Source of the DNA: a virus
DNA: 36,413 bases
IMG/VR virus record: IMGVR_UViG_3300020411_001523
Span: 1-36,413 of that record
Reading direction: 5' to 3' (one strand)
A model generated the notes under the pieces. It saw only the letters and a program-made list of their open reading frames with translations. It was not told the DNA's origin and did no database searches. The position numbers and the translations under genes are program-made. This document shows positions 25,501-34,152 of this stretch, in pieces; the first letter of the stretch is position 1, and the number at the start of each line of letters is the position of its first letter.

Positions 25501-28500
25501 AATGAAGAAGTTGCCCATGCCGCTTCTGTTTCCGCGCTTACTACTACAGAGATCCAAGAAATCATGGACTCCATGACTCTTGCAGATGCGTATCGGGCAA
25601 TCGATGCCTACGGAGATACCTCGGAGAACGCAGCGAAAACACGCGAGAGCATGAAAATGGGCTGGCGAACTGGCGACCCCGCAGTGAGACAACAAGTTGT
25701 CGAAGAAATGCTCCGGCAACACGCTCAACGGGTCACCCGAGGTTTCACTACCGAAGAAGACGTAGCCTTCCTTAGAACCAATCCGAACTTGTTGCAGTAT
25801 ATCATTCGTTACTTCAAAAGTTTCTTGAAGAAGTTGGGCTACTACAGGTCTCGTGGGGATATCAGCCCCCAGTTGCGCGTGGCTGTTGACCGAATGGTCA
25901 ATGAAATCAGGGCCATGGAATCAGGGTTCAGGGTTCATTCTAACTTTGCCCCCTTCGACGCAAACAATCCTGCGTCTGCCGTGGAAAAATTCAGGAAGCA
26001 GATCCGCATGAACAAGCCCATCGAGCGGCCCGAAGCAGGCGAGCCTGCGCTGGCTTCAGGGATAGGCTCTGGCCAAGAAGCGGCTGCATTTCTTAGGGAG
26101 CAAGGAATTACAGGGGTAGAAAACCTCGCTGATTTTGGTTACGGTTACTTTCTAAGTGACGGCACGGAGGGATTAGCTCCAGTTAAAACAGAAGAAGAAG
26201 CAATCGCTGAAGCAGATCAGACAGGAAAAAGTGAAGTATTTCGGATAAGCAGGAATATCATAGGCGAGGGGGAAGTGGTGCAGAAAGGTCTGCGTAGATA
26301 TGTCAAAGTAGGGGATGAGATGTTTTCTCTATTCCTTAATGTAGACAACGGGACTCCGCACTTTGGTGCTGTTAGGAAAGTCAAACTCAGGACAACTGGC
26401 GAAATGGTTTGGGCAACAGGCAGCGAGTTTGAGTTGACGGGAACAGGAACACCCTTCCGAGTTATGCGAGAACTCTCAGCTCCTTTCTTTCAAATGCTCC
26501 AAATAGCAGACGCAGAGAAACCGGGCATGAGGTTCCGGTTAGACGCAGAGCCGCGCCGCGCAAAACTATTCAAACGGTTCCTTGAGAGAGCGGGGATAGG
26601 GTTAGACCAATCGAATCAGTTTACCCTTAGCGGAGACTATCACTCCGGTGAACTCGGTCAGGGCAATCTTGCCGCGCTGGGGCTGGCTTCAGGGATCACG
26701 GCTCCCATTACGCTCCCCCTCTTCTCCGTCCAAGAGGGGGACGCAGAGTTCGCTGCGATAATGGAAAAAGAGGGTCCGAGCAGATCGAGCAGTTTTGAAC
26801 CCCGCCGCGACGAGTCGGGGCAATTCCGAAAAATGCCATTAGGGCGTGTTATCGACCTGATCCCTTCAGATACTAAGTCTGGTCATCTTCAAGCCCTTCT
26901 CATTTTACGGGACAGCTTGAACCCGAGCGCCCGTAAATCTTTTGAGGAGACCGAAGTGCGTTGGGGGACGAAAGACGGCGAGATGAGAATACTTGATTCT
27001 ATGGGCAATAGCCATTATGGCAAAACTACCCTCGGCGGAACTCGATATATTCACCTAGCTGCCGACAGCCGCGATAGCCATCCCTACGTTAGTGACGAGG
27101 CGTGGGCTTGGAACGCCCCAGCGCGTGTTTGGGGCGGGGTCTTACTACACGAAGCCGCACACGCCGCCACAGTGGTAGCCCTAGACAAGCACGCCGGACC
27201 AAGGGGATGGGGGCGCGGGGGGCTGGAGTCATGGTCAAAAGACCGTGGAGATTTTACAGATCCGAATGCAGTTGCTAATGCACCAGCCGCAATTCGGGAT
27301 TTATTTAGGTTATACCACCGCGTAAAGCCACAGGTAGACGCCACAGTAGGCACGGCGGGCGACTACGACCGCTCACTCGGCTACGCCGTATCAAACATAC
27401 ATGAGTTTATTGCCGACGCATGGTCAAACTCCGAGTTTCAAACCTACCTTAGAGGGATAAGTGTCTCCCCCGATAAGTCAGCGTTCCAAGAGTTTATTGA
27501 TATAATTAAACGCCTCATTCTTGGAGATGAGGCGAGTGAAAGTGCCAACACGGCGCTGGAAGAAGTGTTAGATTTATCTATCCAGATAGCTAATCTTGGG
27601 AAACCCGATCCGAACTGGAAGGTAGTGACCGGACGAATCGCTTCAGGGATCACGGCGGACGCTGTATCTCTTTCCCCTATAGACGCACCACTAGATCTGT
27701 CTGGCATTGGAGTCACCGCCGGATCAAGAGTCAACACAGCACAAGGTAGCGAGGCAGAAGACAGCACGTTTGAAGCCTACGAGCAGCAGGATAGCTATGT
27801 AATCAACAGCGTTTCTGTCGCCAAGTATGTAGCGTTCCAAGGCCGCAAGAATCTCAGGGGCCGACCTACTCAGGTTCGGGGCAAGGACACTCTTATCTAT
27901 AAACAACTAAAGGCTCTGGATGATCGCAGGGTAGAGATGTTCCCCAACACGGAACTAAAGGCGACTGTTATCCGAGAAATTAATTCTGCGAGTAGAGTCA
28001 GTGACGCACTTGTTAAGCGGATAGCCCAAATGCTATATGTCGGAGAAGTCGAGTTTACTGGGACTGAAGCCCAGATGACTAACGTGCGAGGGCTGATCGA
28101 TTTCGTTCGGGGCAGAGACAAAACAACAGTAAATGCTGCAAAAGAATGGAAGGCGCAAACAGTCAGAGGTGTTCTTGATGAGATGCGTCCTCTGGCGGAT
28201 GAGGTATACGACACCGTAAACGCTTTTGCCGTCGATAACTTGGTTCATCTTTACGATTCCATGCACCCAGTTCTCAGAGAGCGGGCCAAGCTATGGTATG
28301 AAGGAGCGAACCGGATCGCGCAGGACTTGGCGGAGAGGTATAACCTTACCCTTGAGCAAGCCTCAACTGCACTCGCAGTTCTAAGCCCGCAGAAAGATTG
28401 GTTCCAGAACGTGTCCCTCGCGGGCCGTGTCATGGAAGTCGTTACTAAGAACAAAAGGAAGAAATACACTCAGACCATGGCAGATAGGGCGCTGCAAATG

Positions 28501-31500
28501 GCCGAGAACGCTACTAAAAGTTCAGATGAAACGATGGCGGAGTTCCAAAAGCGGAAGAAAAGAGGAATTCACGAGACGAAGAAGTTCAATGAGATGATGG
28601 TCGGCAAGACCTTGGGGCAGCTAATCAAGCAAGCCAAGGAAGGGACCGAGTCCGAAACGCTTCCTGCCAGATACGTTCGCGTATTTGACCAAATAAACCA
28701 TCCTCGGGGATACGCCATCATATCCCCAGAAGGAAACAGGCTCGGTTTGCAGACAACAAAGAACAATACCGTTGCCGCCGTAGGGTGGGGGTCTTACAAA
28801 GAGATCCAGAAAGCGGTCAATGCTTTGCTGACTACTGACGAAGCCATCCATAGTGATCTTCTTGGGGAACAGCACAAGGTAAGGAACTTCAGGAACAACA
28901 TTGCCGACCCTGCTAATGCGGATGACGGGACCATTGATACCCACGCGGTAAGCGCACTTTACTTTATCCCTGTTGCTGGTGCGGACACTGAGGTAGCTCA
29001 CAATTTTGCGTCCTCTAAGGGGGAAGACAAGATCAGCAGCGATGGTTCAATCCAGTTTGGAATTAACGGGACGTATGCCCTGAACTTAAAAGCGCACCAA
29101 GATGCGGCTGCGTTTATCAACGAACGGGACGGGACTAATTTGTCTACCCGAGAGATCCAATCGATAACGTGGGAACAAATACGGACATTGTTCCAGCCGG
29201 AACAAAAACGCGAAAAAGCCAGCTACGCCAAGAAAGGGGACAAGGAAACAGTTCTTGATGAATCTCGACAGATATGGGATAAAACAACTGACGATGGCGA
29301 AGCGAGACAACTTATCGAGGAAAGATTTGGAGGCTATGGCTTCCCAGACTGGGCCACACCAAGGGAGCTGCGCTCTGTTGCTGAAGATGTGGCCTACTCA
29401 GAAAGAGTTCGACTCAAGCGACTTCCTTCAGGTGCAGTATCCAGACTACCCGATACCGACGCCAGTGGAGATTCTGACGGAGTTGGTTCCGTCGGAGTTA
29501 CTGGATTAAAGTCCGGTGTTTGGAGTCCGGCAGTTAACGCGCGGGATATTTCTTCTGACGAAGCCGTAGAGCTTTTGTCAGAAATCAGGTTGGATGGCAC
29601 CAAAGAATCTTCTCGGGAAAGATTCTTAGCCGCTGTAACATCAGCGAATAAGAGTCTCGATAACTTTGAGTTAGAGGGGGCGTCTATTTTCTTAGCAGAA
29701 GACAACTCTGCTGGAGTTGCGGTCAGTCCTGTTACTGAATTGGGAGGGGGAGATCTTTTTGTTTTTGATTCCCGCGAGGATCATAAAAATGTAATTGGTA
29801 TATTAGAGTTGCTACAGGCAGCAACATCGCAGAGGGCGCTCTTGGATTCATCGGGAGACACCATTCAAGTAGCTACGGTAAAGGTCAAAGACATTGATAA
29901 TCTGCCCAATATAATGCATCAGACATTTGGATTTGCTCCATATAGTCGTGTATTGAGCGAAGACGGATCAGAAACCGTGTTTATGGGGAGAGATTCGTTT
30001 GACGGCTTTTATAACCCTGTATTACACCCCTACGAACATTACAGGGGGACTCAGCCCGTATTTGAGTCTGAAGAACTCGCTAAGGCCCACCGCACGCGGA
30101 GAATGGCGAGCATGGGTATTTCCCTTGAAAGGGAACCCATGACTACACGGGAAAAGATATTCAGACAAACAGAACAAGACGAACCCAGCGTAACCCTTGG
30201 GGACATCATCAAAGGACTTCCGGCGACTCTTGTTTCCCCGATTGCGGGCGAAGCGCCAACAAATTTGTTTGGCACAAGGATTAAAGAGAACGCAAGACTG
30301 CGTATTAATGCTAAAGCTCTTGCTAGGATTCGCGAAGAAAAAGCCAGAATAGCTAAAGAAGAGCCGCGTTTCCGCAAAGAGGGCGCGTTCGACAAGGAAG
30401 AGTTGCCAGAAAGATTGCGGGAGACTGACCTTCCGACCTTCCTCGGCGTCAGGGGAATTTCTGAATTGAGTCTTCGTTCAGGCGTCCAAGTCGAGAGCGC
30501 AAAGATTCTTACTCTGGACGAACTTAGGGGACTTGATGACTCCGTAAACGAAGCGGTTCAGACTATTGAAACTACTCAAGGCCGTCCTCTCGATGAAGGA
30601 CAACGAGCCTCTATTATGTCCGGCATCTTCGGGGCCGTGTCTGATCTTCCGTCTGAGTTCAATGATGCTGGTGTAGACTATAGTGAGTTCATCGAATTGT
30701 TGGAGCTGCCCCTTATCGAAAAAGGTGTTGGCTTTGATAAGATTGGTGGGACGTTTAAGAAGCTATTCTTCGGGGAGACTGACCCCACAGTCCAGCGGTT
30801 CGCTCGGCAGAGGGATGCGTTCCTTAGAACAGGAGACAAGATGGTCGAGGAGTATCATCTGAAGTATAAGGAGGCGATTGAGAAAGATTACGACCCCGAT
30901 AATATCCCATGGGAAACAATCCAGACGGCTACTGGAACAACCGATAATATCGACCCTGACCCTGACGGAACGATAGCAGATGCTAGGGACAAGGCTAAGA
31001 TTGATATCCAAAGAAAGTATGCCACCGAGTTATCAGATAAGATAAACAAGATAGAAGATGCGTATGACAACGCACGGGCCAACATCAAGGCTACAGAACC
31101 CGATGCAGGCAAGCGCAGGCAGCTTTACACTGAGGAGAGGAAAAAGAAAGATGCCGCGATCACGCGAGAGACTGAGCTAAACAAGGCAGCTAGAGGAGCT
31201 GAAGAAGAACTGGCCGACACGACTTACAAGGCCGACCTAAAGAAAGCGTTCGCGGCTAGGAAAGATAAAATGATGCGCGACCGTGACGCAGCCTTGAAAC
31301 AGATACAAGTAGAGTCCCCAGACTTGTTCAATGTCCTTCTTGATCTTCGGCGGCTCACTGATGAGCTATCAGTGCAAGCACGAGATTTGTTCGGGCGGCA
31401 CGACAAGGGAGTGCTTGTTAAGTTCGATAACAATCTTGGACTTTACGTCACCCGTAGATACCGGATGTTCTCTGAGACCGATTACGTTGATCGCATTCTT

Positions 31501-33966
31501 AGATCCGATGAAGAAGCGGACGTTGCCATCAGAGCCGCCGCGATTGATTTCATGCACGGCCAGTTTATCGAGAATGAAACTCGACGGCAGATAGCTGCCA
31601 ACCCCTCAATATCTGAGTCGGATGCACGGGCAGAAGCAGAGCGAGTATACAACTCCAGAGAACTCGGGGGGCAGTCACTGGGATATCAGATGATAACTGA
31701 GTTCCTTCTGTCGTATGATACAGAAACGGGACCAGAGGATTTTGCTTCCGCCTTTGCACTGGCTGGAATGCCCAAGACCAAAGAGCCTCGGTCCACAGGC
31801 GCACTCCGCGCAATCGTTAAGAACCTGCAAGGCAGGGCGGAAATACCCAAACCGCTCGCTGATCTTATGGGTGCAAACAATATCCCAGAAGAAAGCGTAG
31901 ACAACCTGCTGTATGCCTTCGCTACAGTTGCCAAGATTGCATCACACCAGCACTTCCTTGAGTCGATGAGGCAACAAGGGATAGCAAACGGGTGGCTCTT
32001 TACGAAAGAACAGTATAACGATCTTCTAAAGGAACCCGATGGGTATGCGAAACACGCCCATCGTTTTAGACAGATACAAAATTCTGGGGCGGATAGTGGG
32101 CTTAATCCTCTGGCTGGTTTGTATGTTGAGAACGATATCTACGAGAGCATCCTGCCAATGTTCCAGCAGACAACGAGAGCAGGGAACGACGCAGCGTCTA
32201 CCGTGATGAGCACTTCCTTGGCGGCAGCGCAGAGACTTACCGGAGCAGCAATGGCTGCAAAGACTTTGTTCTCATTAGGATTCTACCTCCGAAACGCACT
32301 CGGCAACGTGCTCTTCTTCGGCCCCGCGCAGGGATATTTCCATTCGGCTAAGGATATTATTTCTGGTGACCCGATGTCTGGCACAGGGATGAATATGTTC
32401 TCTGCGATCGGGCGAGCAGTTCAAGGCAATAAGGCCGAGACCAGCGCATACCTCAGATCACTTGAGGGGCTTGATGTCTTCGGCAACGAAGTCCGTTCGG
32501 AGATTATGATCCGGCTGCTTCGGGGAGAAGAAACGACTGATGGAGTGCAAGCCCAGCTTTCAGATCTGGCGTCTAAGGCGTCAAATAAAAAGACCCCTGC
32601 ACACATCAGAAGAGCCGCAGCGGATACGATGGCGCGTCTGGCAGGGGCCATGGATACCTTCTACAAGATCGGTTACTTTGAACACGAACTAGCCGTGCTG
32701 CGAAAAGCATACAAAGCAGATCTGGCTGAAGGTAAAATCTCGGAAATAGATCTAAAGCGTGAAGCAGCAGAGATCGTAGGAGACACCGCGCAGTCATATT
32801 CCCGCGCCCTTCCGATCATTAAGAAGTTCACTGGCTCAGGCGCTGGTTTGCTCATCGCACCTTTCGTCCGGTTCACGGCTGAAGTCCCACGGATTGCAGT
32901 CAATACAATCAAACGGGGGGTCAAAGAGATGCGGTCGGACAACCCCGTCATCAAAGCGCGGGGGTTCCGGCGGCTGGCTGGGTTTAGTATCGTCGTTGGG
33001 GGCCTCAGTATGGCGGTGCCCACGCTCTTGAGAGTCGTGCTCTCTGGGATGGGCGAGGAAGAAGACGAAGCGTTCCGTATGTCCCTGCCTCCATACCTTC
33101 GGAATCATACTTTCTTCATCCAGAAGTTGGACAACGGAGACATCAAGTCATGGGATCTTACTTACTTAAATCCTTTTTCAGTTATCGCAGACCCGATGTT
33201 GCGGACCCTAGAACACTCCGTGCGGGGGGAGCCGCTCACTGCCGTCACTAAGCTACTCACATCCAGCTTTGTTGATCCATATCTCGGCGACCAGATCTTT
33301 GCCGGAGCGGTCTTTGATATTAAAGAGAACCGGAATGCACGTGACGATAATCCTATCTGGGAAGAAACAGACACGCCCGCACTGAAGCTAGGTAAGATGA
33401 TCGGGTATCTAACGAAAGAAGCCTACGGGCCGAGGACTCCCCTGAAATTAAAGGATGCTTACCTAGCACTCGGACAGGATCAGCAGAGTTTCGATAACTC
33501 ACCGTTTGGTATTATCTTTAACGAAGCGATGCCCGTGGTGCCTAAGACCACTCCTCCCGTCGATATGTTCAGGCGGGTCGTGTTTAAGATGCGCGACGAG
33601 CAGACAAGGGTGCAGCGTAGGTTTGGAGAACTGAGGAAAACCGCAGGGATGTCTGAGGGACAAGTAGCGAGAGTCCACCGAGACATCAGGAAGAGCAGGA
33701 TGCGTATCAACAGCCAACTGTCCCGCGCCATGAAAGGATTCAGGGGGATGGGCGTCTCTAACAATGAGATGTATCAGACAATGAAGGGGGCCAGATACGG
33801 GAAGCGGAGATCCCAGCTTCTGTTCACAGGTTTCATGGAGAACCCCGTCCCACCTAAGAATCTGGTAGATGCGCTAATGTCTACTGAAGTGGGAAGGGAG
33901 AGACTGAGAGCACTCATGGAAGAACACGCTAATCATGCAAGGTTCCTCCGGCTGGACGATGATTAA
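19579..33966 (+). CDS. Giant multidomain polyvalent protein, presumed ejected virion protein, 4795 aa
   Basis: One frame of 14.4 kb starts at ATG 19579 and makes up about 40% of the window. Helical N-terminal region, then hydrophobic segments near 515-545, 657-680 and 771-790. Zincin 1: H1668-E-x-x-H1672 (LLHELTHAF), with NVDEF Glu1736. Variant zincin: E1976-E1977-V-A-H1980 in INEEVAHAA, lacking the first His. Zincin 2: H2524-E-A-A-H2528 with HEFIAD Glu2609. Residues about 2895-3130 resemble a helix-hairpin-helix glycosylase-type domain with D3120 in TIDTHA. A GNAT-like segment may lie near 3330-3520 (low confidence). Coiled coil at 3795-3911. C-terminal region from about 4235 with a membrane-like helix at 4468-4490 resembles the LPD38-type end of polyvalent proteins. 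Such proteins enter the host with the DNA and carry antihost or protective enzymes. The stop overlaps the convergent gene. Confidence 0.8.
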   Translation: MSEQTDTQPTVNPLGFSEWSSETNFDDPLESRVKYGDYLREQYINADAYTPTVEKEISIAFAQSLQQEGLLTEENASDVERRISAIQGAVSFDQEARNMHRSLSSTEDAQTLSDYLSAADVTDPSAEYVEELQPLKDKATEIVNNEKDARARAMIDAGEIPMAKLSSGELLVGEATERMGLVAAIKSSKAGGVTMADAMAAKAQLSTPDGWEIPLYKIKKLTEIYRLLEVEQKEDEDFSLIVDGLSTELAESEYDAGDRREKWFDEMGRKGVNLIRRVLGQGEDVDKENARRRAIEEARGTNIRQLAAKYALKFDQRPEEVEMALKQLSLDNANSKQMFEFHDEDDEIGKNIRFLGYGLPSVSPQALVNKDVFDKAIAAHPDMSQNVKDALERQRVNYLQERFVDYNKLLSRTSVADEWNKALITGRATGVEDYRILEAFVADEDNYNEFKERLSGLGASIWHGFGQVIHAIPASLGAQVSKDYLASVAQKNSDRRQLAEVFGEEFGFLQDVGETAFPMLMDVGITGLLALKTIPAGGAGAVAYASMKAGGRASASLAGKGVTKALFSSVFRRKAGKSITEQADELLGEGLIKGTRSGAVDILKTYNGKLASKLGIAPAVFIPAATRSGSATYGAVYNQLRQNPDITEEEAHDRALGSMLLAGTFTGILTSAFSVIGKGGLEDALLKGLTYKQMNTVAKSVTNMVEGDLLEVAEKAISETMKKYAFGGAKGLMRNFRDEGIEEGIDEFVNGLVTDAALNENTPFLERLQQSWHAVVLGGTMGAGVPVAQFALRPLKPAAASGAQMGGMFDEVLESMARDLTDKGAPITAEVLSAIASDTRRKDARLSVVPTPEEQQDILEEQSKQRLLRGAKERDEGDVPLASGITSGEKFRQELEASVNPDSVAEAVAETLASSVPVVSGADPNTVETKGSLMRSLGMQVREASSVENTDHQSVRDLLIPPVAGTEPDYFEGARPLARQLILDPARQSEVDAIEAYYTERIEKVNEAEAFYNKMDREAQSFEMAAGAESPVRKGLRRAVREGKAISSKDAAELRGLVFKDRILALRKLKIEQSVEQETQDLQELSEPVESSVNFLINSGFQHIVTIPKLKRLGIPVNQRTTSEPFLRAVNRRIAREVEEKFPKLKITKPANGAAIKSVYGQGQVFVDQNQVGQFDNDPVAMLTLLELGTPIVVSEEALASPTLNPAFRFTQVGETTVVSNIMVPESRGLVSALTPAERALNIRPDYTSLSELVNTVTSLRRQGIQNPNDLISSPFNPDEKITVEEAMSRLEQSADVTEFLQPTRRGLTEPFVATAAIELRLRAQEALFRGDTVSLEGLGNQVANRYQQEQEARLKHQKEVFMSTVSPENAAELQADPDFNPESEISDTYTAYPEEDPVLFSPSELSGLFKDAQSNAVAAITGDQELRTRVVNLVQNEVFGSTTIDFDRVSNKTLWGYLVQWMAQGNSRSNPASIEFQKELKGNRFDMGRPVRDTLRMMTLSSNSIEGTIQDNAEYRAFLKDQIRSLRGVEATDGQVTEFFNFIRQSIGELQLRSQPTAMSLAEVQRVNLEAIAALGLKSGESSSIIEALRRIAGVSARTQKKYDKNLVALARLLLKSPDFINTIELTIDETNQNYAGNFDILNDGTPAISINISGHNPRGVADTLLHELTHAFVTNVTRKSPAQQTRQEANAIGVLEQTVRGIRERLNVRGPQLAKIGYTNNDPRVLDGLENVDEFVAHFLTSTDFQAVVKVISDQQNNFFQRAINAIVAFFNPTRTEIPQFTEIFSSVLDLSQAAIVAAGPRKKKASISMDEFVALQDEGKVNSESLSTTAADYIADKVFPATPATDSTVRKEPVTANALANKVAHDIIESQQEQVRLASNVQAATGVDPAAQQEIVARIEETISYVEGLVSPETQIEVNNELPVMAEVDPKTGVLTINPLKLAGLGLDLQQRNGGRPVPAHTRRHILAVVINEEVAHAASVSALTTTEIQEIMDSMTLADAYRAIDAYGDTSENAAKTRESMKMGWRTGDPAVRQQVVEEMLRQHAQRVTRGFTTEEDVAFLRTNPNLLQYIIRYFKSFLKKLGYYRSRGDISPQLRVAVDRMVNEIRAMESGFRVHSNFAPFDANNPASAVEKFRKQIRMNKPIERPEAGEPALASGIGSGQEAAAFLREQGITGVENLADFGYGYFLSDGTEGLAPVKTEEEAIAEADQTGKSEVFRISRNIIGEGEVVQKGLRRYVKVGDEMFSLFLNVDNGTPHFGAVRKVKLRTTGEMVWATGSEFELTGTGTPFRVMRELSAPFFQMLQIADAEKPGMRFRLDAEPRRAKLFKRFLERAGIGLDQSNQFTLSGDYHSGELGQGNLAALGLASGITAPITLPLFSVQEGDAEFAAIMEKEGPSRSSSFEPRRDESGQFRKMPLGRVIDLIPSDTKSGHLQALLILRDSLNPSARKSFEETEVRWGTKDGEMRILDSMGNSHYGKTTLGGTRYIHLAADSRDSHPYVSDEAWAWNAPARVWGGVLLHEAAHAATVVALDKHAGPRGWGRGGLESWSKDRGDFTDPNAVANAPAAIRDLFRLYHRVKPQVDATVGTAGDYDRSLGYAVSNIHEFIADAWSNSEFQTYLRGISVSPDKSAFQEFIDIIKRLILGDEASESANTALEEVLDLSIQIANLGKPDPNWKVVTGRIASGITADAVSLSPIDAPLDLSGIGVTAGSRVNTAQGSEAEDSTFEAYEQQDSYVINSVSVAKYVAFQGRKNLRGRPTQVRGKDTLIYKQLKALDDRRVEMFPNTELKATVIREINSASRVSDALVKRIAQMLYVGEVEFTGTEAQMTNVRGLIDFVRGRDKTTVNAAKEWKAQTVRGVLDEMRPLADEVYDTVNAFAVDNLVHLYDSMHPVLRERAKLWYEGANRIAQDLAERYNLTLEQASTALAVLSPQKDWFQNVSLAGRVMEVVTKNKRKKYTQTMADRALQMAENATKSSDETMAEFQKRKKRGIHETKKFNEMMVGKTLGQLIKQAKEGTESETLPARYVRVFDQINHPRGYAIISPEGNRLGLQTTKNNTVAAVGWGSYKEIQKAVNALLTTDEAIHSDLLGEQHKVRNFRNNIADPANADDGTIDTHAVSALYFIPVAGADTEVAHNFASSKGEDKISSDGSIQFGINGTYALNLKAHQDAAAFINERDGTNLSTREIQSITWEQIRTLFQPEQKREKASYAKKGDKETVLDESRQIWDKTTDDGEARQLIEERFGGYGFPDWATPRELRSVAEDVAYSERVRLKRLPSGAVSRLPDTDASGDSDGVGSVGVTGLKSGVWSPAVNARDISSDEAVELLSEIRLDGTKESSRERFLAAVTSANKSLDNFELEGASIFLAEDNSAGVAVSPVTELGGGDLFVFDSREDHKNVIGILELLQAATSQRALLDSSGDTIQVATVKVKDIDNLPNIMHQTFGFAPYSRVLSEDGSETVFMGRDSFDGFYNPVLHPYEHYRGTQPVFESEELAKAHRTRRMASMGISLEREPMTTREKIFRQTEQDEPSVTLGDIIKGLPATLVSPIAGEAPTNLFGTRIKENARLRINAKALARIREEKARIAKEEPRFRKEGAFDKEELPERLRETDLPTFLGVRGISELSLRSGVQVESAKILTLDELRGLDDSVNEAVQTIETTQGRPLDEGQRASIMSGIFGAVSDLPSEFNDAGVDYSEFIELLELPLIEKGVGFDKIGGTFKKLFFGETDPTVQRFARQRDAFLRTGDKMVEEYHLKYKEAIEKDYDPDNIPWETIQTATGTTDNIDPDPDGTIADARDKAKIDIQRKYATELSDKINKIEDAYDNARANIKATEPDAGKRRQLYTEERKKKDAAITRETELNKAARGAEEELADTTYKADLKKAFAARKDKMMRDRDAALKQIQVESPDLFNVLLDLRRLTDELSVQARDLFGRHDKGVLVKFDNNLGLYVTRRYRMFSETDYVDRILRSDEEADVAIRAAAIDFMHGQFIENETRRQIAANPSISESDARAEAERVYNSRELGGQSLGYQMITEFLLSYDTETGPEDFASAFALAGMPKTKEPRSTGALRAIVKNLQGRAEIPKPLADLMGANNIPEESVDNLLYAFATVAKIASHQHFLESMRQQGIANGWLFTKEQYNDLLKEPDGYAKHAHRFRQIQNSGADSGLNPLAGLYVENDIYESILPMFQQTTRAGNDAASTVMSTSLAAAQRLTGAAMAAKTLFSLGFYLRNALGNVLFFGPAQGYFHSAKDIISGDPMSGTGMNMFSAIGRAVQGNKAETSAYLRSLEGLDVFGNEVRSEIMIRLLRGEETTDGVQAQLSDLASKASNKKTPAHIRRAAADTMARLAGAMDTFYKIGYFEHELAVLRKAYKADLAEGKISEIDLKREAAEIVGDTAQSYSRALPIIKKFTGSGAGLLIAPFVRFTAEVPRIAVNTIKRGVKEMRSDNPVIKARGFRRLAGFSIVVGGLSMAVPTLLRVVLSGMGEEEDEAFRMSLPPYLRNHTFFIQKLDNGDIKSWDLTYLNPFSVIADPMLRTLEHSVRGEPLTAVTKLLTSSFVDPYLGDQIFAGAVFDIKENRNARDDNPIWEETDTPALKLGKMIGYLTKEAYGPRTPLKLKDAYLALGQDQQSFDNSPFGIIFNEAMPVVPKTTPPVDMFRRVVFKMRDEQTRVQRRFGELRKTAGMSEGQVARVHRDIRKSRMRINSQLSRAMKGFRGMGVSNNEMYQTMKGARYGKRRSQLLFTGFMENPVPPKNLVDALMSTEVGRERLRALMEEHANHARFLRLDDD
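22216..27654 (+). repeat. Four ASGI(T/G) linker motifs inside the giant protein
   Basis: The motif is at residues 881-886 (LASGIT), 2158-2163 (LASGIG), 2369-2374 (LASGIT) and 2687-2692 (IASGIT). The last two share the DNA run GCTTCAGGGATCACGGC exactly. The spans between copies hold distinct modules, including zincin 2 between the third and fourth. The motif sits at apparent boundaries, so it looks like a shared linker, cleavage or recombination seam. Confidence 0.6.
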
Positions 33967-34151
33967 TCTTCGCCCTCGACGCAAAGTTCAGCAGCCTCCC
34001 ACCCGTGCCTCATCCCCATCATGTAGAGGGAGTCGAGGTTCTTGGTGAGAGTGTCCTTCGTCCACTTGCGGTCGGCTACGTTCTCGACGATCTCGTCGGT
34101 GCGCTTCTGATGTTCGGTGGCTTGGCGGCTTTTCAGTTTGTCTAATGTCAT
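33963..34151 (-). CDS. Hypothetical small charged protein, 62 aa
   Basis: I start it at ATG 34151 (MTLDKLKSRQATEHQK), 1 bp after the stop of the 83-aa gene. A longer frame to 34328 overlaps that gene and looks unreal. The protein is charged and helical, with KWTKDTLTKNLDSLY and a C-terminal MGMRHGWEAAELCVEGED. No motif or membrane segment is seen. It is the last gene of the right-hand minus operon. Its TAA (33963-33965) overlaps the TAA of the giant gene (33964-33966) through the palindrome TTAA. Confidence 0.6.
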   Translation of the reverse strand: MTLDKLKSRQATEHQKRTDEIVENVADRKWTKDTLTKNLDSLYMMGMRHGWEAAELCVEGED

Positions 34152-34152
34152 T

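Noticed and set aside
21027-33023. Many minus-strand frames within the giant gene
   Set aside because: They are shadows of the GC-structured coding strand, with no starts, motifs or ribosome sites of their own.
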